Counted from the stretch's first letter, positions 1 to 10,999 are shown. The stretch: 64,000 bases of DNA from Prunus persica (GCF_000346465.2 NC_034011.1:17744937-17808936); one strand, 5' to 3'. The notes: generated from the letters alone by a model not told the origin. Made by a program: numbers and translations.

Positions 1-21
1 ATATGTGAATGACAAATTTAT

Positions 22-210
22 CATTAATATGGTTTAACCAATGTAATTTTTGTATCATTTTCATATATTTTTCAATAAAAGTACTCTTCATAGAATCAAT
101 GAGTGCTAAATTTAATTAATTAATATTACTTAAGGAAATATTTATATTTGATTAATAGAGGGTGAGAGAATATGTATTCATTATCATAGCCTTAACTACC
201 CATGATACCA
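22..210. repeat. Direct repeat flanking the hAT/Copia nest, copy 1
   Basis: About 190 bp that recurs with few differences at 10808-10988 in the same orientation. Both copies run from TCATTAATAT to ACCCATGATACC. The pair brackets the whole transposon nest but lies outside the hAT target duplication, so it is not a terminal repeat of that element. A local duplication predating the hAT insertion is the simplest reading. Confidence 0.8.
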
Positions 211-931
211 TTTGGAAACGAACGCATCCATAGGTACCCTCCACTCCCCATCCATCTCTCCCTGCTCAGCACACCTCATCACTGGCCCAGTTTCTCTCTT
301 TCCTCCCTCATTCCAACATTAATCCATGTTCACACCTAATCGCCCTAAACGCTCCCGTATTTCTCGAAAGGTATGTAGAGTTTTGACTAGGATGCTTACA
401 TTGCACCGCCTACGTTCATGTTGGTTTATGTTGGCTTTGTTGGTTGTGGGCTGGTTGTTGGCTTTGTGGTTGCAGTCTCTTTGGTGCGATTTTGGGTTCC
501 ATCAGTGTGAAGTGGGCTCTTTTGGGGATTTCTAGCTTTTTTGCATGTTCAGTTTTAGGGTTTTGCGTTGGTTGATTTGGGGCTTTTTTGCATGTGGGGC
601 AACCACACTTTCATTGCTTCATGCCAGAATTTGCTAGAATTTGGGCTTTCTGTTTTGTTTTGGGTCATGTTTTGACATTTTCGTTGTTCGACTTTGTTTC
701 TATGCTGGCTAAGTCTTTTGGATTAGAACATCTCCACGTATAAGTTCTTTTCTCTTTCAAGGGAGTAGGCATTCAAGTAGGAAAAAATTTCATATGTTGC
801 CTACTTAAAAAGCAATAGGTATAATATACTGCATTGCAAACTCCCACACAACTATACTTTGGTGCATTGCAAACTCCCTTGAAGTGACAAATTTTTTGAT
901 AAGGCAAATCGGTAAGATGCATGTCACCTAA
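211..931. other. Unassigned sequence with a possible first-exon fragment
   Basis: A CT-rich leader-like tract (about 235-325) precedes an ATG at 326. Fifteen codons rich in Arg and Lys follow, and then a consensus-like splice donor (AAAG|GTATG at 370/371). A T- and G-rich, intron-like stretch comes next. No downstream exon was recognised, so this may be a captured or orphaned 5' end of a gene. The rest of the interval has no recognisable feature. Confidence 0.25.
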
Positions 932-1108
932 CAAGGGCGGAATCATGAATTTTTCAATTGGTGGGCTAGCTAAATTTTTTAACTAAAATAAAACTTTGCA
1001 TTAAATCATATAAACCATGCTAATAACATATAGTAAATCAAATAAAAGTATAAACCACGCAAAGTATGCATTAAATAATATGTTCAACAACATAATTAAA
1101 AGTGTAAC

Positions 1109-1638
1109 TTATTGAAGTTGTGCCCTGCAATCCTTGAGAGAATTGAAATCTTTTGTTATTACATCTGAATTGATATTGTTAGCAAGTTCTTTTTCAATGT
1201 AGAGAACCATAGAATATGCTAGAAACTCATTCTCCATCATGCTGCAAAGCGTTGTTTTAACAAGTTTCATAGCTGAAAAAGCTCGTTCAGTAGTTGTCGT
1301 AGAAACAAAGAGAGTTAGCACAAGACGGATCAACCTATCAATCAAATGATATTTTTTTACCTTTTTTTTTTTTGTGGTTACAATATGTTTTTTACCTTTT
1401 TGTTTCAACTAATCCCCGACATAATTCAGAGAGTGTAGACACTTTTTGAAGTACAAGATGATGATGTACATCTACCTCGTAAAGTTTCAAGTGGCATCTC
1501 AAAATATGTAACTATTTTTGGAGTGAAATCTTGATGATAAAAACTCTCTGCAAGGCTGCAAATTTTATCAATGTTAAATGATTTAAAAGACTCACTAAGG
1601 TCTAAAGCTGAACTAAGAATAAGAAGTTCCATTGCCCC
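1109..1638 (-). pseudogene. hAT transposase C-terminal remnant
   Basis: Two minus-strand segments (1638-1426 and 1408-1109) in different frames read as the C-terminal part of a hAT transposase of the TTF/MYM zinc-finger-associated type. The first carries the family's ELLILSSALD block. The second carries the dimerisation-region signature TTTTERAFSAMKLVKT followed by the conserved block ending DFNSLKDCRAQ. At least one frame change plus missing sequence separates them. The preceding part of the transposase appears to continue at 10395-10470 on the far side of the nested insertion. It is non-functional and useful mainly for dating the nest. Confidence 0.8.
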
Positions 1639-2404
1639 TTCACTGACCTACTTGTAAGTGTAAGGATTTTGTAATTTTCTTTTGGCTTCCCTTGACAATT
1701 TTGTAATAGGACAATTATTGTATTTCCTCAAGCTCTAGTTTAGATTAAGAATTACATCTCTAGGTGTTCTTATATGGCTGCATTATGATGGACAACAATG
1801 TGTTTGACAAAGGTAAGTTTTGCATTGCATTACAGTGCATTAACTAAATTCCTGAAAATTATGACTAGTCATCTTTCTTTCGTATGACTAGTCAACTTTT
1901 GTATTGTTAGAATTTCTAGCTCACTGTTTCCAGCTGGACCCTACCCTTTTGTATTTTGTCCTATTCTGCGAAATTCTCTACTGCTCTGTACGATTCTAAC
2001 CTAGGAATTTTGGTGTAAAAACAAGTGCATTCCTCCTTTGGCAGCTGTCACTTTGGTAGGCAAGTTTTGAAAAGTTTCTTTGCAAACTTTCTCTTCTTCC
2101 TCAAGAGTAACCTTCATATTTTTCATCTTTGAGTTTTCCAAATTGTTTTTTTTCTGAAAACTACATTTGAAATATGAAAACCTCATCTTGCTAGATCAAA
2201 CATTCTCTCATATATATCTAGGTCAGATTCAAAATTGATTTCTTCAGGAGTATGGTTTCTTGAAGAAATTGGTCATTCTCCCTTTGAATCCAAATTTCAT
2301 TTTTGTTTGAGTTGAAGCTAGCCAACTGGTGCCATGGGATGAAAGAGCTGAAGAAGGAGCTGCCATTGCCATGAAGACCTAAGCTGCTGGTTTTGCTAAG
2401 CTGA

Positions 2405-2957
2405 AGAAGAAGATTGCACAAATGAGGTAAAGCTCATCTTCCTAGATACACCTATGATTTCTTGAGCTTGCTAGTGTTTCTTTGTAAGAATCTTTTTGCT
2501 TAGTGGATTGCCTGGTCGGTTGATGATCCCCAGTTTTTCCCAATGGTGGGTTTCTGGGTGAACAATTTCTGGTTTGCATCTCTGTAATTTTCTGGGTTTG
2601 TGTTCTTGATAGTTGACTAGTCATCGCATGATGTTCATGTATTTCTAGGTTTGTGTTCTTGCGGTTGACTAGTCATCATTTCCTGCTGTTTGGTGTTTAC
2701 TTGATTACGATGTCTTCACACACTTTCACCATAGTTGTTGCTAGCACAAGGGATGCCTAGATTGACGGGTCCTTCTGAGTGCCTAGGTTGTCACTAGTAA
2801 TTGTCTAGGCTTGCAGGTACATCTTGGTATGCTCTGTGTATGTTCTTGGTTGTGGTAATTCATCTATGATAGTTGACTAGTCATAAGAGTATCTAGTCAA
2901 AGTCTAAAGTATGTGAAGTTTGTTGTGTCTTACTTGAATATCATTTAAATCCCAAAC
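2405..2957 (+). repeat. Inverted-repeat arm, left
   Basis: The reverse complement of this 550-bp block is found at 9443-9487 plus 9893-10394. The right arm is interrupted by about 400 bp of AT-rich DNA (9488-9892) that the left arm lacks. Shared landmarks are GAAGATTGCA at the outer end, three TGACTAGTCA palindromes, and GAAGTTTGTTGTGTCTT at the inner end. The arms enclose the Copia coding region, so transcripts across it could fold into a long stem. Confidence 0.85.
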
Positions 2958-2989
2958 CTAGGTCGGAATGGACTGAAGCAGAATCTTAG

Positions 2990-3830
2990 TTACTGCCCTA
3001 TCTAGCAACAGTTTTCACACCTCCAACACATTCCTAAGGCTAAATAGGCTTGGGACAAACTAAGGGTTGTTCATGAAGGGGATGACCAAGTTTGAATACT
3101 TAAACTTCAAATGGTGCTTGCACAATTTGAAGAACTTAAGATGTCTGAAACTGAGTCTATCTCTGATTTCTATGGAAGAGTTGAGATGATCACAAATGAA
3201 GCTATGAGTCTTAGTCAACCTATTGATGAACTTCTTGTTGTTCAGAAGATTCTACGTGTTCTTCCTTCTAGATTTAGAGCAAAGAAACCCGCAATCATGG
3301 AAGTCCAAAATTTGAATGAAATTAAACTTAGCAAACATATAGGCAAACTGAAAACCTATGAGATGGAGTTGAATATGGAAGAAAATGTCACTAAAAAATC
3401 AAAGAGTGTTGCACTTCAAGAAGTCAATGATTCCCCAATTAAGGGTGGAGAAAAATCCTTAGCTTTCAAGGATGAGATGGCCTTGTTTGTCAAAAAATTT
3501 AGAAGAATTCTCAAGAATAAGGGGAAGTTTGCTAGAGAGGAGAGCTCTGGTAGTGAGAGAAAGTTTAGACCATCAACTAATCGGTTTAATGAACGGAACA
3601 AGGATGTCAAATCATTCACTAAAGATTTTAGAAAATCTGTCAAATGCTTCACATGTGGAGGCATTGGGCATTATGTTGTCGATTGTGCAAACAACCAGAA
3701 AAAATACTCCAAAGGAAAGGACAAAGCCATGAAAGTGAGCTGGAGTGAGAGTTAAAGTGATGTGTCTCAAGGGGATTCATCATCCTCTGGGAATTAGAAA
3801 TCAAACCAAGAAGCTAAATAAAGCCCGGGC
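2990..3830 (+). pseudogene. Copia gag, N-terminal half (broken)
   Basis: A Copia gag (UBN2-type) reading begins in frame around 2990, with stops, and is open from 3111 to 3755. The open part encodes the helical capsid region, then a CCHC zinc knuckle (CFTCGGIGHYVVDC, about 3647-3688) and a basic, serine-rich stretch. The N-terminal start of gag is missing: the left inverted-repeat arm joins directly to mid-gag. Stops at 3753 and near 3797 and a solo LTR inserted at about 3825 end this half. Gag continues at about 5440. Confidence 0.85.
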
Positions 3831-5434
3831 CTTTTTAGCAGATTGTGAATATAGCCCTAGTCTAAAAATATAAAATACCATTATTGGCCATTTTTAGAAA
3901 AAAAAAAAAAAAAATCTCACTCTACCCAAGGAAAAAGCAAGTTAGCAGATCTTTCTAAAAATAGGTTTCTCTCAAGAAATCCCATGTGACTTTCTGACCT
4001 TGGAAAAGGTCAAAATTTTCAACTATCACAGAGGAGGTGATAGGGAGTTAATGAAGGCAGGTCTTACAGGAGGACTTCTCCATTTTTTGCAGCCAAGAAA
4101 CGAATCAAATCCCCTTTTCATATATAGAGAAGCTCTGCACCAAAGCAAGTTACCTTTTAAAGAGATAAGCAGGCTACGTTTTCAAGAGATAAGTAGGGAG
4201 CAAGGAGGTTGCTCACCAGAAAAAGCAAACTGACTATCATCACAGACTGTATTCTTTTTTATAAAGAACAAACAAGGAACAAAAGAGAGTTGGTTTTCTT
4301 TCAGAAAAAGCAAGGAAAAGACCACCATGAAAGTTGATTGTTGATAGTTCTACTCTGCCAAAATAAATAAACTTCCCTCTTTTATGGCATTGAGAAAGGA
4401 AGATCTTTTGAAAGATCTGCAGCCCATTATTAAATATTAGAAACCCCACTCTAGCATTTCCTATAAATATGAGAGGAGGTGAACAGATCAAAAGACAGCC
4501 AAAAAATCAATCAAGACAAAAACTCTCAAAGTCACAACTGACAAATCCAAAAAGATCAACTGATCTCAAAAGCTTTCAGACACTAAAGCAACCAAAGCTC
4601 TTTGATCCACAAGAAACAAATCAGCTAGAATTCAAATCTCTGATTTTAGTTCAGCTCAAAGAAACAGTTTTACAAAATGAGTCTTCTCTCGTTACAAATT
4701 TGGTTCAACACAAGCCAAGTCAAGCAGAGTTCGGGTTTTTACAATGTGAAAACCTCAGCAAATTTACAGAAAGCCTTAGTCAAGCAGAACAGGTACCATA
4801 GCACAGTTCCAGCTCAGTAACCATCAATCCAGCCACTTATGTCCTCTTTAGACTAAAGAGGCCTTAATTCTGCCCGTTTAACAAGCCTTCCATGGTTCGA
4901 AATAAATTGAAGCTCTGCCAAACTCAAACGTTGGTATCGATTTCCAACTGAAACTCATTAGTTGAATGTGTTGACGATTCAATCCAACATAGACGTATCC
5001 AGTCCAGCCTAGTTTAGAGGCAGCTACCCAGGCAGAAATCGAAGTCCAACGTTCTGTTGTCTTTTTGGGAGTTGCCATTTCTCTCTTGAGTCCTATAATA
5101 GGCAGTTCTGCCTAGACAGTTTGTCTTTTTATTTTTATCAATTCTAGCCAGAACTACCAGTTTTGTACTGTGAAAAATTATGAATTCCTCAGTAGTCTAA
5201 GGCAAGAAAAGAACTTACTTGAGAGATATTCCTCACCCAAATTCACAATTGATTGTTTACGATCAGTCACTTGGGCGCAAGTTATCTACTTTTTAGAAGT
5301 CTGCTAGGATTTTAAACTGCTAGCAGTGGCACGCTCACATACAAAAGAAAATTGACTTGTTGACCACCAATGGTTGTCAAGCCAATGGGAAACTTTACCC
5401 TACCATCACAGGACTAAATCAAAACGGGTGAACA
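3825..5434 (+). mobile_element. Solo LTR of the 55-64 kb gypsy family, inside Copia gag
   Basis: This 1.6-kb block is the reverse complement of the LTR at 55095-56753. Matching landmarks include GGAGTTAATGAAGGCAGGTC near 4047, the promoter-like CTATAAATATGAGAGGAGGTGAA at 4461-4483, CGTTACAAATTTGGTTCA near 4690, and the LTR end GGGTGAACA at 5426-5434. No internal gypsy sequence accompanies it, so it is a solo LTR left by LTR-LTR recombination. Copia gag sequence lies on both sides. The right boundary is sharp; the left is approximate because its expected TGTTTGGGCC start is degraded (CCCGGGCC near 3825). Confidence 0.85.
4461..4470 (+). promoter_or_regulatory. LTR TATA box
   Basis: CTATAAATAT lies in the middle of the solo LTR. 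The same box is conserved on the minus strand at 56041-56051 in the intact element, as expected for an LTR core promoter. Confidence 0.6.
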
Positions 5435-5439
5435 CAACA

Positions 5440-6067
5440 AATTCCCATCGTTGCATATGTACAACTGTTGTCTAATGATTCTACTTCTTATTCAGATGAC
5501 CAGTCATACGAGTCTTTAGGTAGAAAATATAATTGCTTGTTCAAAGAGACTTTTTCCTTAAAAGAGGAAAATCTCAAACTTGAGGCTAATAACCATGAAC
5601 TCCAACATGAAGTTCTCATTTTAAAAGAAACCAAAAAGGAGTTGAGGGACAAATTTAAGTCCCTAGAGAATGAAATTGTTGAGCTTCTGTCAATTAGGAG
5701 AAATCTAGAAAATCAAGTAAATGTTCTCAAGGAAAGCAACATTGGTTTCCTCAAGTCAAACAAACAACTCTTAAGTGAATTGAATGAGGCAAAAAGTAAG
5801 ATTATATCTATGACCATTGGTGCCTCAAAAATTGACAAAATGTTGAATATGGGAACATTTCATGGGGACAAATGTGGTTTTGGATTTAATCATTTTGATT
5901 CTTGTGCTTATAGTTCTACCACTAAGTTTGTCAAATCTACTATTCCACCCATTGCACCTCTTGTTGTACAGCTGGTAGTCAAGAAACCAAAGTTTGTTCC
6001 AACTTGTCACAGGTGTGGGTTAACTGGTCATATTTGGCCAGTATGTCATATGAACAAAAGATATTAG
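5440..6067 (+). pseudogene. Copia gag, C-terminal half (coiled coil and second zinc knuckle)
   Basis: Open from about 5468 to 6064. It resumes gag after the solo LTR, with a Ser/Asp-rich start, then about 90 residues of Lys/Glu/Leu heptads predicted to form a coiled coil. A short low-complexity region follows, then a second CCHC knuckle (CHRCGLTGHIWPVC, about 6007-6048). Stop codons follow at 6065. Long gags with coiled coil and paired knuckles are typical of the large Sirevirus-like Copia elements. It cannot be expressed intact because its 5' half is detached. Confidence 0.8.
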
Positions 6068-6076
6068 ACCAGAAAA

Positions 6077-7698
6077 TTGTATTCCAAATCTAAAAGGAAT
6101 TCCAGATCTTTACAAGATCAGGTTGATCATTTGCTAAATGAAGTAACTAAGATTGCCAAACTTGTCTCTCTTAAAATGAACTCACCCACTGTGCCTAAAT
6201 CTACTTGGATTGCAAAAGGTCAAACCAAAAGTCTTATTGTACTAAATGCCTTTGCTGCTTCAAATACCAACTCATGGTACATTGATAGTGGCTGCTCCAA
6301 ACATATGTCTGGTGATAAGAGTGTTTTCTCATCCCTCGGTCCTTTTGATGGAGACACTGTGTCTTTTGGGAGAGGTCACAAGTCTCAAGTAGTGGGAAAA
6401 GGCAATGTGTGCATCCCTGGTCTACTCGAGCTTAAGAATGTTAGATTTGTTGAGGGTCACACATCCAATCTCATTAGTGTGAGTCAGTTGTGTGATGATG
6501 GAGTGGTAGGAGTTAGATTTTCCACGCATTGCTGCAAAATTGTTCGAAAAGAAGGTAATGAGATTGTAAGTGTGACAAGATCAAGATACAATTGCTATTG
6601 CATCGATGGAAGTGATGATGCCAAAGATGTGGTTTGCAATAAGTTAGTGAATGAAACTAATGTCTTGTGGCATCAAAGACTTGGACACGTGAACTTTAAA
6701 GACTTGCACAAATTGTCCAAAAGAGAGTTAGTGAGTGGTCTGCCAAAGCTTGACAAACTGATCAACATGTTTGTGAAGGATGTCAACTGGGCAAACAAGT
6801 TAGAGTGTCACACAAGAAGGTCAAACACATTCAAACCAAAGTATGTCTAGAACTTGTTCACATGAACCTTGTTGGTCCCATTCAAACCTTGTCCATTTGT
6901 GGCAAGAAATATATTCTGGTCATTGTTGATGATTTCTCTAGGTACACTTGGGTCTCATTCTTACGTAAGAAATCTGAAATATTTCAAATGTTTAAATCTG
7001 TCTGTCATCTTTTGCAAAAAGAGAAGATGGCTAGTCATCTGCCTCTTATTAGAATTAGAACAGATCATGGTTCTGAGTTTGAAAATTCTTAGTTTCTGAA
7101 ATTTTATGAGGAGATGGGGATCAAGCATGAGTTCTCTGCACCTATTACACCTCAGCAAAATGGTGTTGTGGAGAGAAAGAATAGAGTTCTTGTTGAGATG
7201 GCTAGGGTGATGCTTAACAGTAAAAATCTTACCAAACATTTTTTGGCTAAAGCTGTAAATACAGCTTGTTACATCTCAAATAGGGGGCTTTTGAGGTCTG
7301 GTACCAAACAAACTCCCTATGAGCTTTGGAAAGGCAAGAAACCAAATGTGTCTTAGATTAGAGTCTTTGGTAGCACATGTTATATCTTAAGAGACAGGGA
7401 ACACCTTGCTAAGTTTGACTCTAAAAGTGACAAGGGAATATTTCTTGGGTATTCCACTTCAAGCCGAGACTATAGAGTGTACAATTATAGGACCGAAACC
7501 ATCATTGAGTCCATAAATATCAGTATTGATGATTTTGTTGCCTCTACTGAGATGGCATCAGATGAGGATGGTCTCTTGTCAACGTTTAGTAAACTAGTTG
7601 ACCTTTTAACTCTTGACAATTCAGGTCCAGTTGACCTGTCAACTCGTCATAATCAACCTCAGAATCCCAGCTCATCTGTCCATGTTGAAAACTCTTGA
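6077..7698 (+). pseudogene. Copia protease and integrase (frameshifted)
   Basis: The protease is marked by WYIDSGCSKHMSG (DSG active-site triad, about 6274-6312). The gag-pre-integrase zinc region starts at LWHQRLGHVNF (about 6667) and shifts frame by one nucleotide near 6770, so the CQLG cysteine pair lies in another frame. The integrase core then reads from about 6805: HMNLVGPI, VDDFSRYTWV, RTDHGSEFENS, an in-frame TAG at about 7090, then APITPQQNGVVERKNR and another TAG at about 7354. The Asp, Asp and Glu positions of the catalytic triad can still be seen, but split across frames and stops. A linker with acidic, Ser-rich sequence runs to 7698. Confidence 0.85.
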
Positions 7699-7799
7699 GC
7701 TGATTATAGTCCCATAACTCAAACAGAGAGTGTCATTATTAGTCATCTGAATCAGGGAGTGAGAACTAGAAAACAACTCTCTAAGGAAATTAGCCATGT

Positions 7800-9036
7800 G
7801 TGTTATGTCTAAAGGAAGAACCTAAGAATGTGAAAGAGGCTTTGAACCGTGGAGAATGGTTTCTTGCAATGCAAGAGGAGTTAAATCAGTTTGTTCGCAA
7901 TGATGTTTGGAACCTTGTCCCTAAACCAACCAACACCAATGTTACAGGCACTAAGTGGATTTTCAAGAACAAAACTGATGAACAAGGTAATGTTGTTAGA
8001 AACAAGGCTAGATTGGTTGCTCAAGGTTACACTCAAATAGAAGGTATTGACTTTGATGAAACCTTTGCCCCTGTTGCAATTGCCCCTGTTGCAAGGTTAG
8101 AATCAGTGAGATTACTACTTGCCATTGCTTGTCACTTGAAGTTTAAACTTTATCAAATGGATGTCAAAATTGCATTTTTGAATGGTATATTGCATGAGGA
8201 GGTCTATGTTGAGCAACCAAAGGGCTTCGAAGATCCACATCATCCTAATGATGTGTTTCGATTGAAGAAGGCACTCTATGGCTTGAAACAATCTCTTAGA
8301 GCATGGTATGAGAGGCTCTCTTCTTCCCTTCTAAGAAATGGTTATGTTAGAAGGTCGGTTGACAAAACATTGTTTGTAAAAAAGTTCAAAATTGATGTTT
8401 TGATTGCTCAAGTGTATATTGATGATATTGTGGTTGATTCTACCTCTAACTTGCATGTTCAAGAATTCATACATGTCATGACTAGTGAATTTGAAATGAG
8501 TCTTGTCGGCGAGCTTAATTACTTCTTAGGTCTTCAAATCAAACAACACCATGACGGGATCTTTGTTTCTCAATCTAAATATGCAAAAAATCTTGTGAAA
8601 AAATTTGGTTTGGAGGCTGCAAAATTTGCAAGAACTCCAATGAGCACTAGTGCTAAAATTCATAGAGACTTACATGGGAAAAGTGTCAACCAAACTCCCT
8701 ATCGAAGCATGATAGGAAGCCTCCTCTACTTGACTGCTAGTAGACCTGACATTTCTTATAATGTAGGAGTTTGTGCTAGATTCCAAAGTGATCCCAAAGA
8801 GTCTCATTTTTTTGCTGTCAAAAGAGTCATAAAATATGTGAATGGAACCATTGATTTTGGTTTGTGGTATACCTATAACACTAGTGTCAATCTTGTTGGG
8901 TATAGTGATGCCGATTGGGCTGGGTGTAATGATGATAGGAAGAGCATTTCTGGGGGAGTCTTTTATGTTGGCAACAATCTTGTTGCTTGGCATAGCAAAA
9001 AACAAAACTCAGTGTCATTGTCTATACTGAGGTTGA
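7800..9036 (+). pseudogene. Copia reverse transcriptase
   Basis: An open stretch of more than 400 codons gives the complete RVT_2 domain: [49 protein letters not shown], and the catalytic YIDDIV (Y-x-D-D) near 8418. The connection region [15 protein letters not shown] and the RNase H start SDADWAGC follow. A short tandem duplication (APVAIAPVA, about 8068-8094) is inserted after the TFAP motif. A frameshift near 9030 separates it from the rest of RNase H. This is the best preserved part of the element, but isolated from a functional gag and 5' LTR. Confidence 0.9.
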
Positions 9037-9358
9037 GTATGTTGCAGCTGGAAGTTGCTGCACACAACTCCTCTGGATGAAGCAGATGTTGGAAGACTAT
9101 GGTCTTTCTCAATCATCCTTCCTCATCTACTGTGATAACATGAGTGCAATCAATATTTCCAAAAATCCAATTCAACATTCCAGAACAAAGCATATAGACA
9201 TTAGATATCATTTTATTAGAGATCTTGTGGAAGACAACATTTTAACTTTAGAGTTTGTTCCTTCTGAGAAACAACTAACAGACATACTCACCAAGGCCTT
9301 GGACTTTCAAAAACATGTCACCCTTAGACAGTCTATTGGCCTTTGCTCAATTGATTGA
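9037..9358 (+). pseudogene. Copia RNase H C-terminal part
   Basis: This continues the reverse transcriptase after a one-base frame change: [11 protein letters not shown] (read across the shift), then IYCDNMSAINISKNPIQHSR, RTKHIDIRYHFIRD and the C-terminal QLTDILTKALD. The stop is at 9356-9358. These are the standard Copia RNase H blocks including the D in CDN. The right inverted-repeat arm begins about 85 bp downstream. Confidence 0.9.
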
Positions 9359-9442
9359 TTAGTATGTTTGTTCCTTGTCTTCAGCACATTCCAAAACAGT
9401 TGACTAGTCATCTTGCATATAGTTGACTAGTCAAGTCCAATT

Positions 9443-10394
9443 TTAAATTTAAATGATATTCAAGCAAGACACAACAAACTTCACACAAGCGGGCTCGCAT
9501 AACATAAATTGTACACATATACTAATTTAGTAAACTACTGAGATATTAATTGTTCATTCTTAGCTATTTCATAAAAAATATTATTTATATAAAAATAAAT
9601 ATAAAAATATATATATATTATAAAGAATATTTCCAAAAATATTGGATATTTGAATATTAAATTTCGATCTATTTCTCAAATATATGTTTATCAATAATTA
9701 ATATTTTAATTAGCTTAATTAAATAGTAAGATTTTTTTTTTTTACTATTCTATAGTACTATGTTTTTTTGATATTTTATTATATGAAATATATTTTATTT
9801 AGAATTATCTTCTAATTATAAATTAACGGAATGATTGTTTATAGCCATTTTATTAGTTATGGCTAGTAATTAAATTTTAAATTAATAATACTCAGACCTT
9901 GACCAGATACTCTTATGACTAGTCAACTGTCATAGATGAATTACCACAACCAAAAACATACACAAAGCATACCAAGATGTACCTACAAACCTAGAGAATT
10001 ACTAGTGACAACCTAGGCACTCATAAGAACCCATCAATTTAGGCATCTCCTGTGCTAGCAACAACTATGGTGAAAGTGTGTGAAGACATCATAATCAAGT
10101 AAGCACCAAACAACAGGAAATGATGACTAGTCAACCGCAAGAACACAAACCCATAAATACATGAAAATCATGCGATGACTAGTCAACTATCAAGAACACA
10201 AACCCAGAAAATTACAGAGATGCAAACCATAAATTATTCACCAAGAAACCCGCCATTAGGAAAAATTTGGGGTCATCAACCGACCAGGCAATCTACTAAG
10301 CAAAACGATTCTTACAAAGAAACACTAGCAAGCTCAAAAAATCCTATGTCTATTTAGGAAGATGAGCTTTACTTCCTTTCTGCAATCTTCTCTG
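9443..10394 (-). repeat. Inverted-repeat arm, right, with 400-bp AT-rich insertion
   Basis: 9443-9487 and 9893-10394 are the reverse complement of 2405-2957. The 9488-9892 segment is very AT-rich, has no coding sequence, and is absent from the left arm, so it is a later insertion or the left arm lost it. Three TGACTAGTCA palindromes lie in this arm and two more just inside it. Confidence 0.8.
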
Positions 10395-10768
10395 CCAATA
10401 GAAATTCTATTGCATCATTGAATATGTCAAAGTGATAATGATGCTAAAATGTAATATTGTCCTTTTGCTAACAAGAACGACCTATTCTCACTTTATATTG
10501 AGCATTCATATAAGGCTAGGATACTTTATTGAATGGGAAACTAGGATACTTTATTGAATAGGAAATTAGGACCACACAAGCAATAGACATTGAAAAAAAT
10601 AATAATAAATTAATAAAAAGAAACAGCCAGAATAACACTGGACCACATAAACACAACAGCCAGCCACCAATTCCTTGGCCACGTAACTCCCACAAGCCCT
10701 CATAAACACAATAGCCTCTAATCGCTAGGCTAGAGCCCACTCTAGCCCATATGCTGGTTCCGCCCCTG
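10395..10768 (-). pseudogene. hAT transposase fragment and 5' terminal region
   Basis: Read on the minus strand, about 10470-10395 gives HHYHFDIFNDAIEFLL, which resembles the hAT transposase segment that precedes the ELLILSSALD block found at 1638. This supports a single hAT gene cut by the Copia insertion. The rest is non-coding terminal sequence, including a 27-bp tandem duplication (CTAGGATACTTTATTGAAT, about 10515-10565), ending at the terminal inverted repeat at 10768. Confidence 0.5.
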
Positions 10769-10807
10769 CCACCTAAGTTGTTAAAATATAATTTTACCTC
10801 ACCACTC

Positions 10808-10988
10808 TCATTAATATTGTTTAACCAATGTAATATCATTTTCATATATTTTTCAATAAAAGTACTCTTCATAGAAACAATGAGCGCTAAATTTAATTAA
10901 TTAATATTACTTAAGGAAATATTTCTATTTGATTAAAAGAGGGTGATAATATCTATTCATTATCATAGCCTTAACTACCCATGATACC
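10808..10988. repeat. Direct repeat flanking the nest, copy 2
   Basis: Same sequence and orientation as 22-210 with scattered substitutions and a small deletion. It ends where a SINE target duplication begins. Confidence 0.8.
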
Positions 10989-10999
10989 GTTTTGATAGT

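Larger units (their letters stand above)
1650..10394 (+). mobile_element. Rearranged Ty1/copia retrotransposon nested in the hAT
   Basis: This insertion interrupts the hAT transposase: hAT coding resumes at about 1638 on one side and at about 10395 on the other. It contains plus-strand gag-pol remnants of a Copia element (about 2990-9358) in the order gag, protease, integrase, reverse transcriptase, RNase H. The gag carries a long coiled coil and two zinc knuckles, which resembles the Sirevirus/Maximus group. Its flanks are inverted rather than direct repeats (2405-2957 versus 9443-10394), which is not normal LTR structure. The insertion edges are estimates; I found no clear target duplication. 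Confidence 0.7.
932..10768 (-). mobile_element. hAT transposon, split by a nested Copia
   Basis: The left end reads CAAGGGCGGAATCATG. The right end, read inward on the minus strand, is CAGGGGCGGAACCAGC. These are imperfect terminal inverted repeats of the CAGGGGCGGA-type seen in plant hAT elements. The flanking 8-bp sequences are TCACCTAA (924-931) and CCACCTAA (10769-10776), a 7/8 match with the 8-bp duplication that hAT elements make. Transposase fragments at both ends are on the minus strand and collinear with this orientation. Most of the 9.8 kb is a later insertion (about 1650-10394), so the hAT itself was roughly 1.1 kb in its present, internally reduced form. Confidence 0.75.

Noticed and set aside
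7800..9358. An active Copia element
   Set aside because: Reverse transcriptase is open, but gag is split by an LTR, integrase has stops and frameshifts, and there are no direct LTRs.
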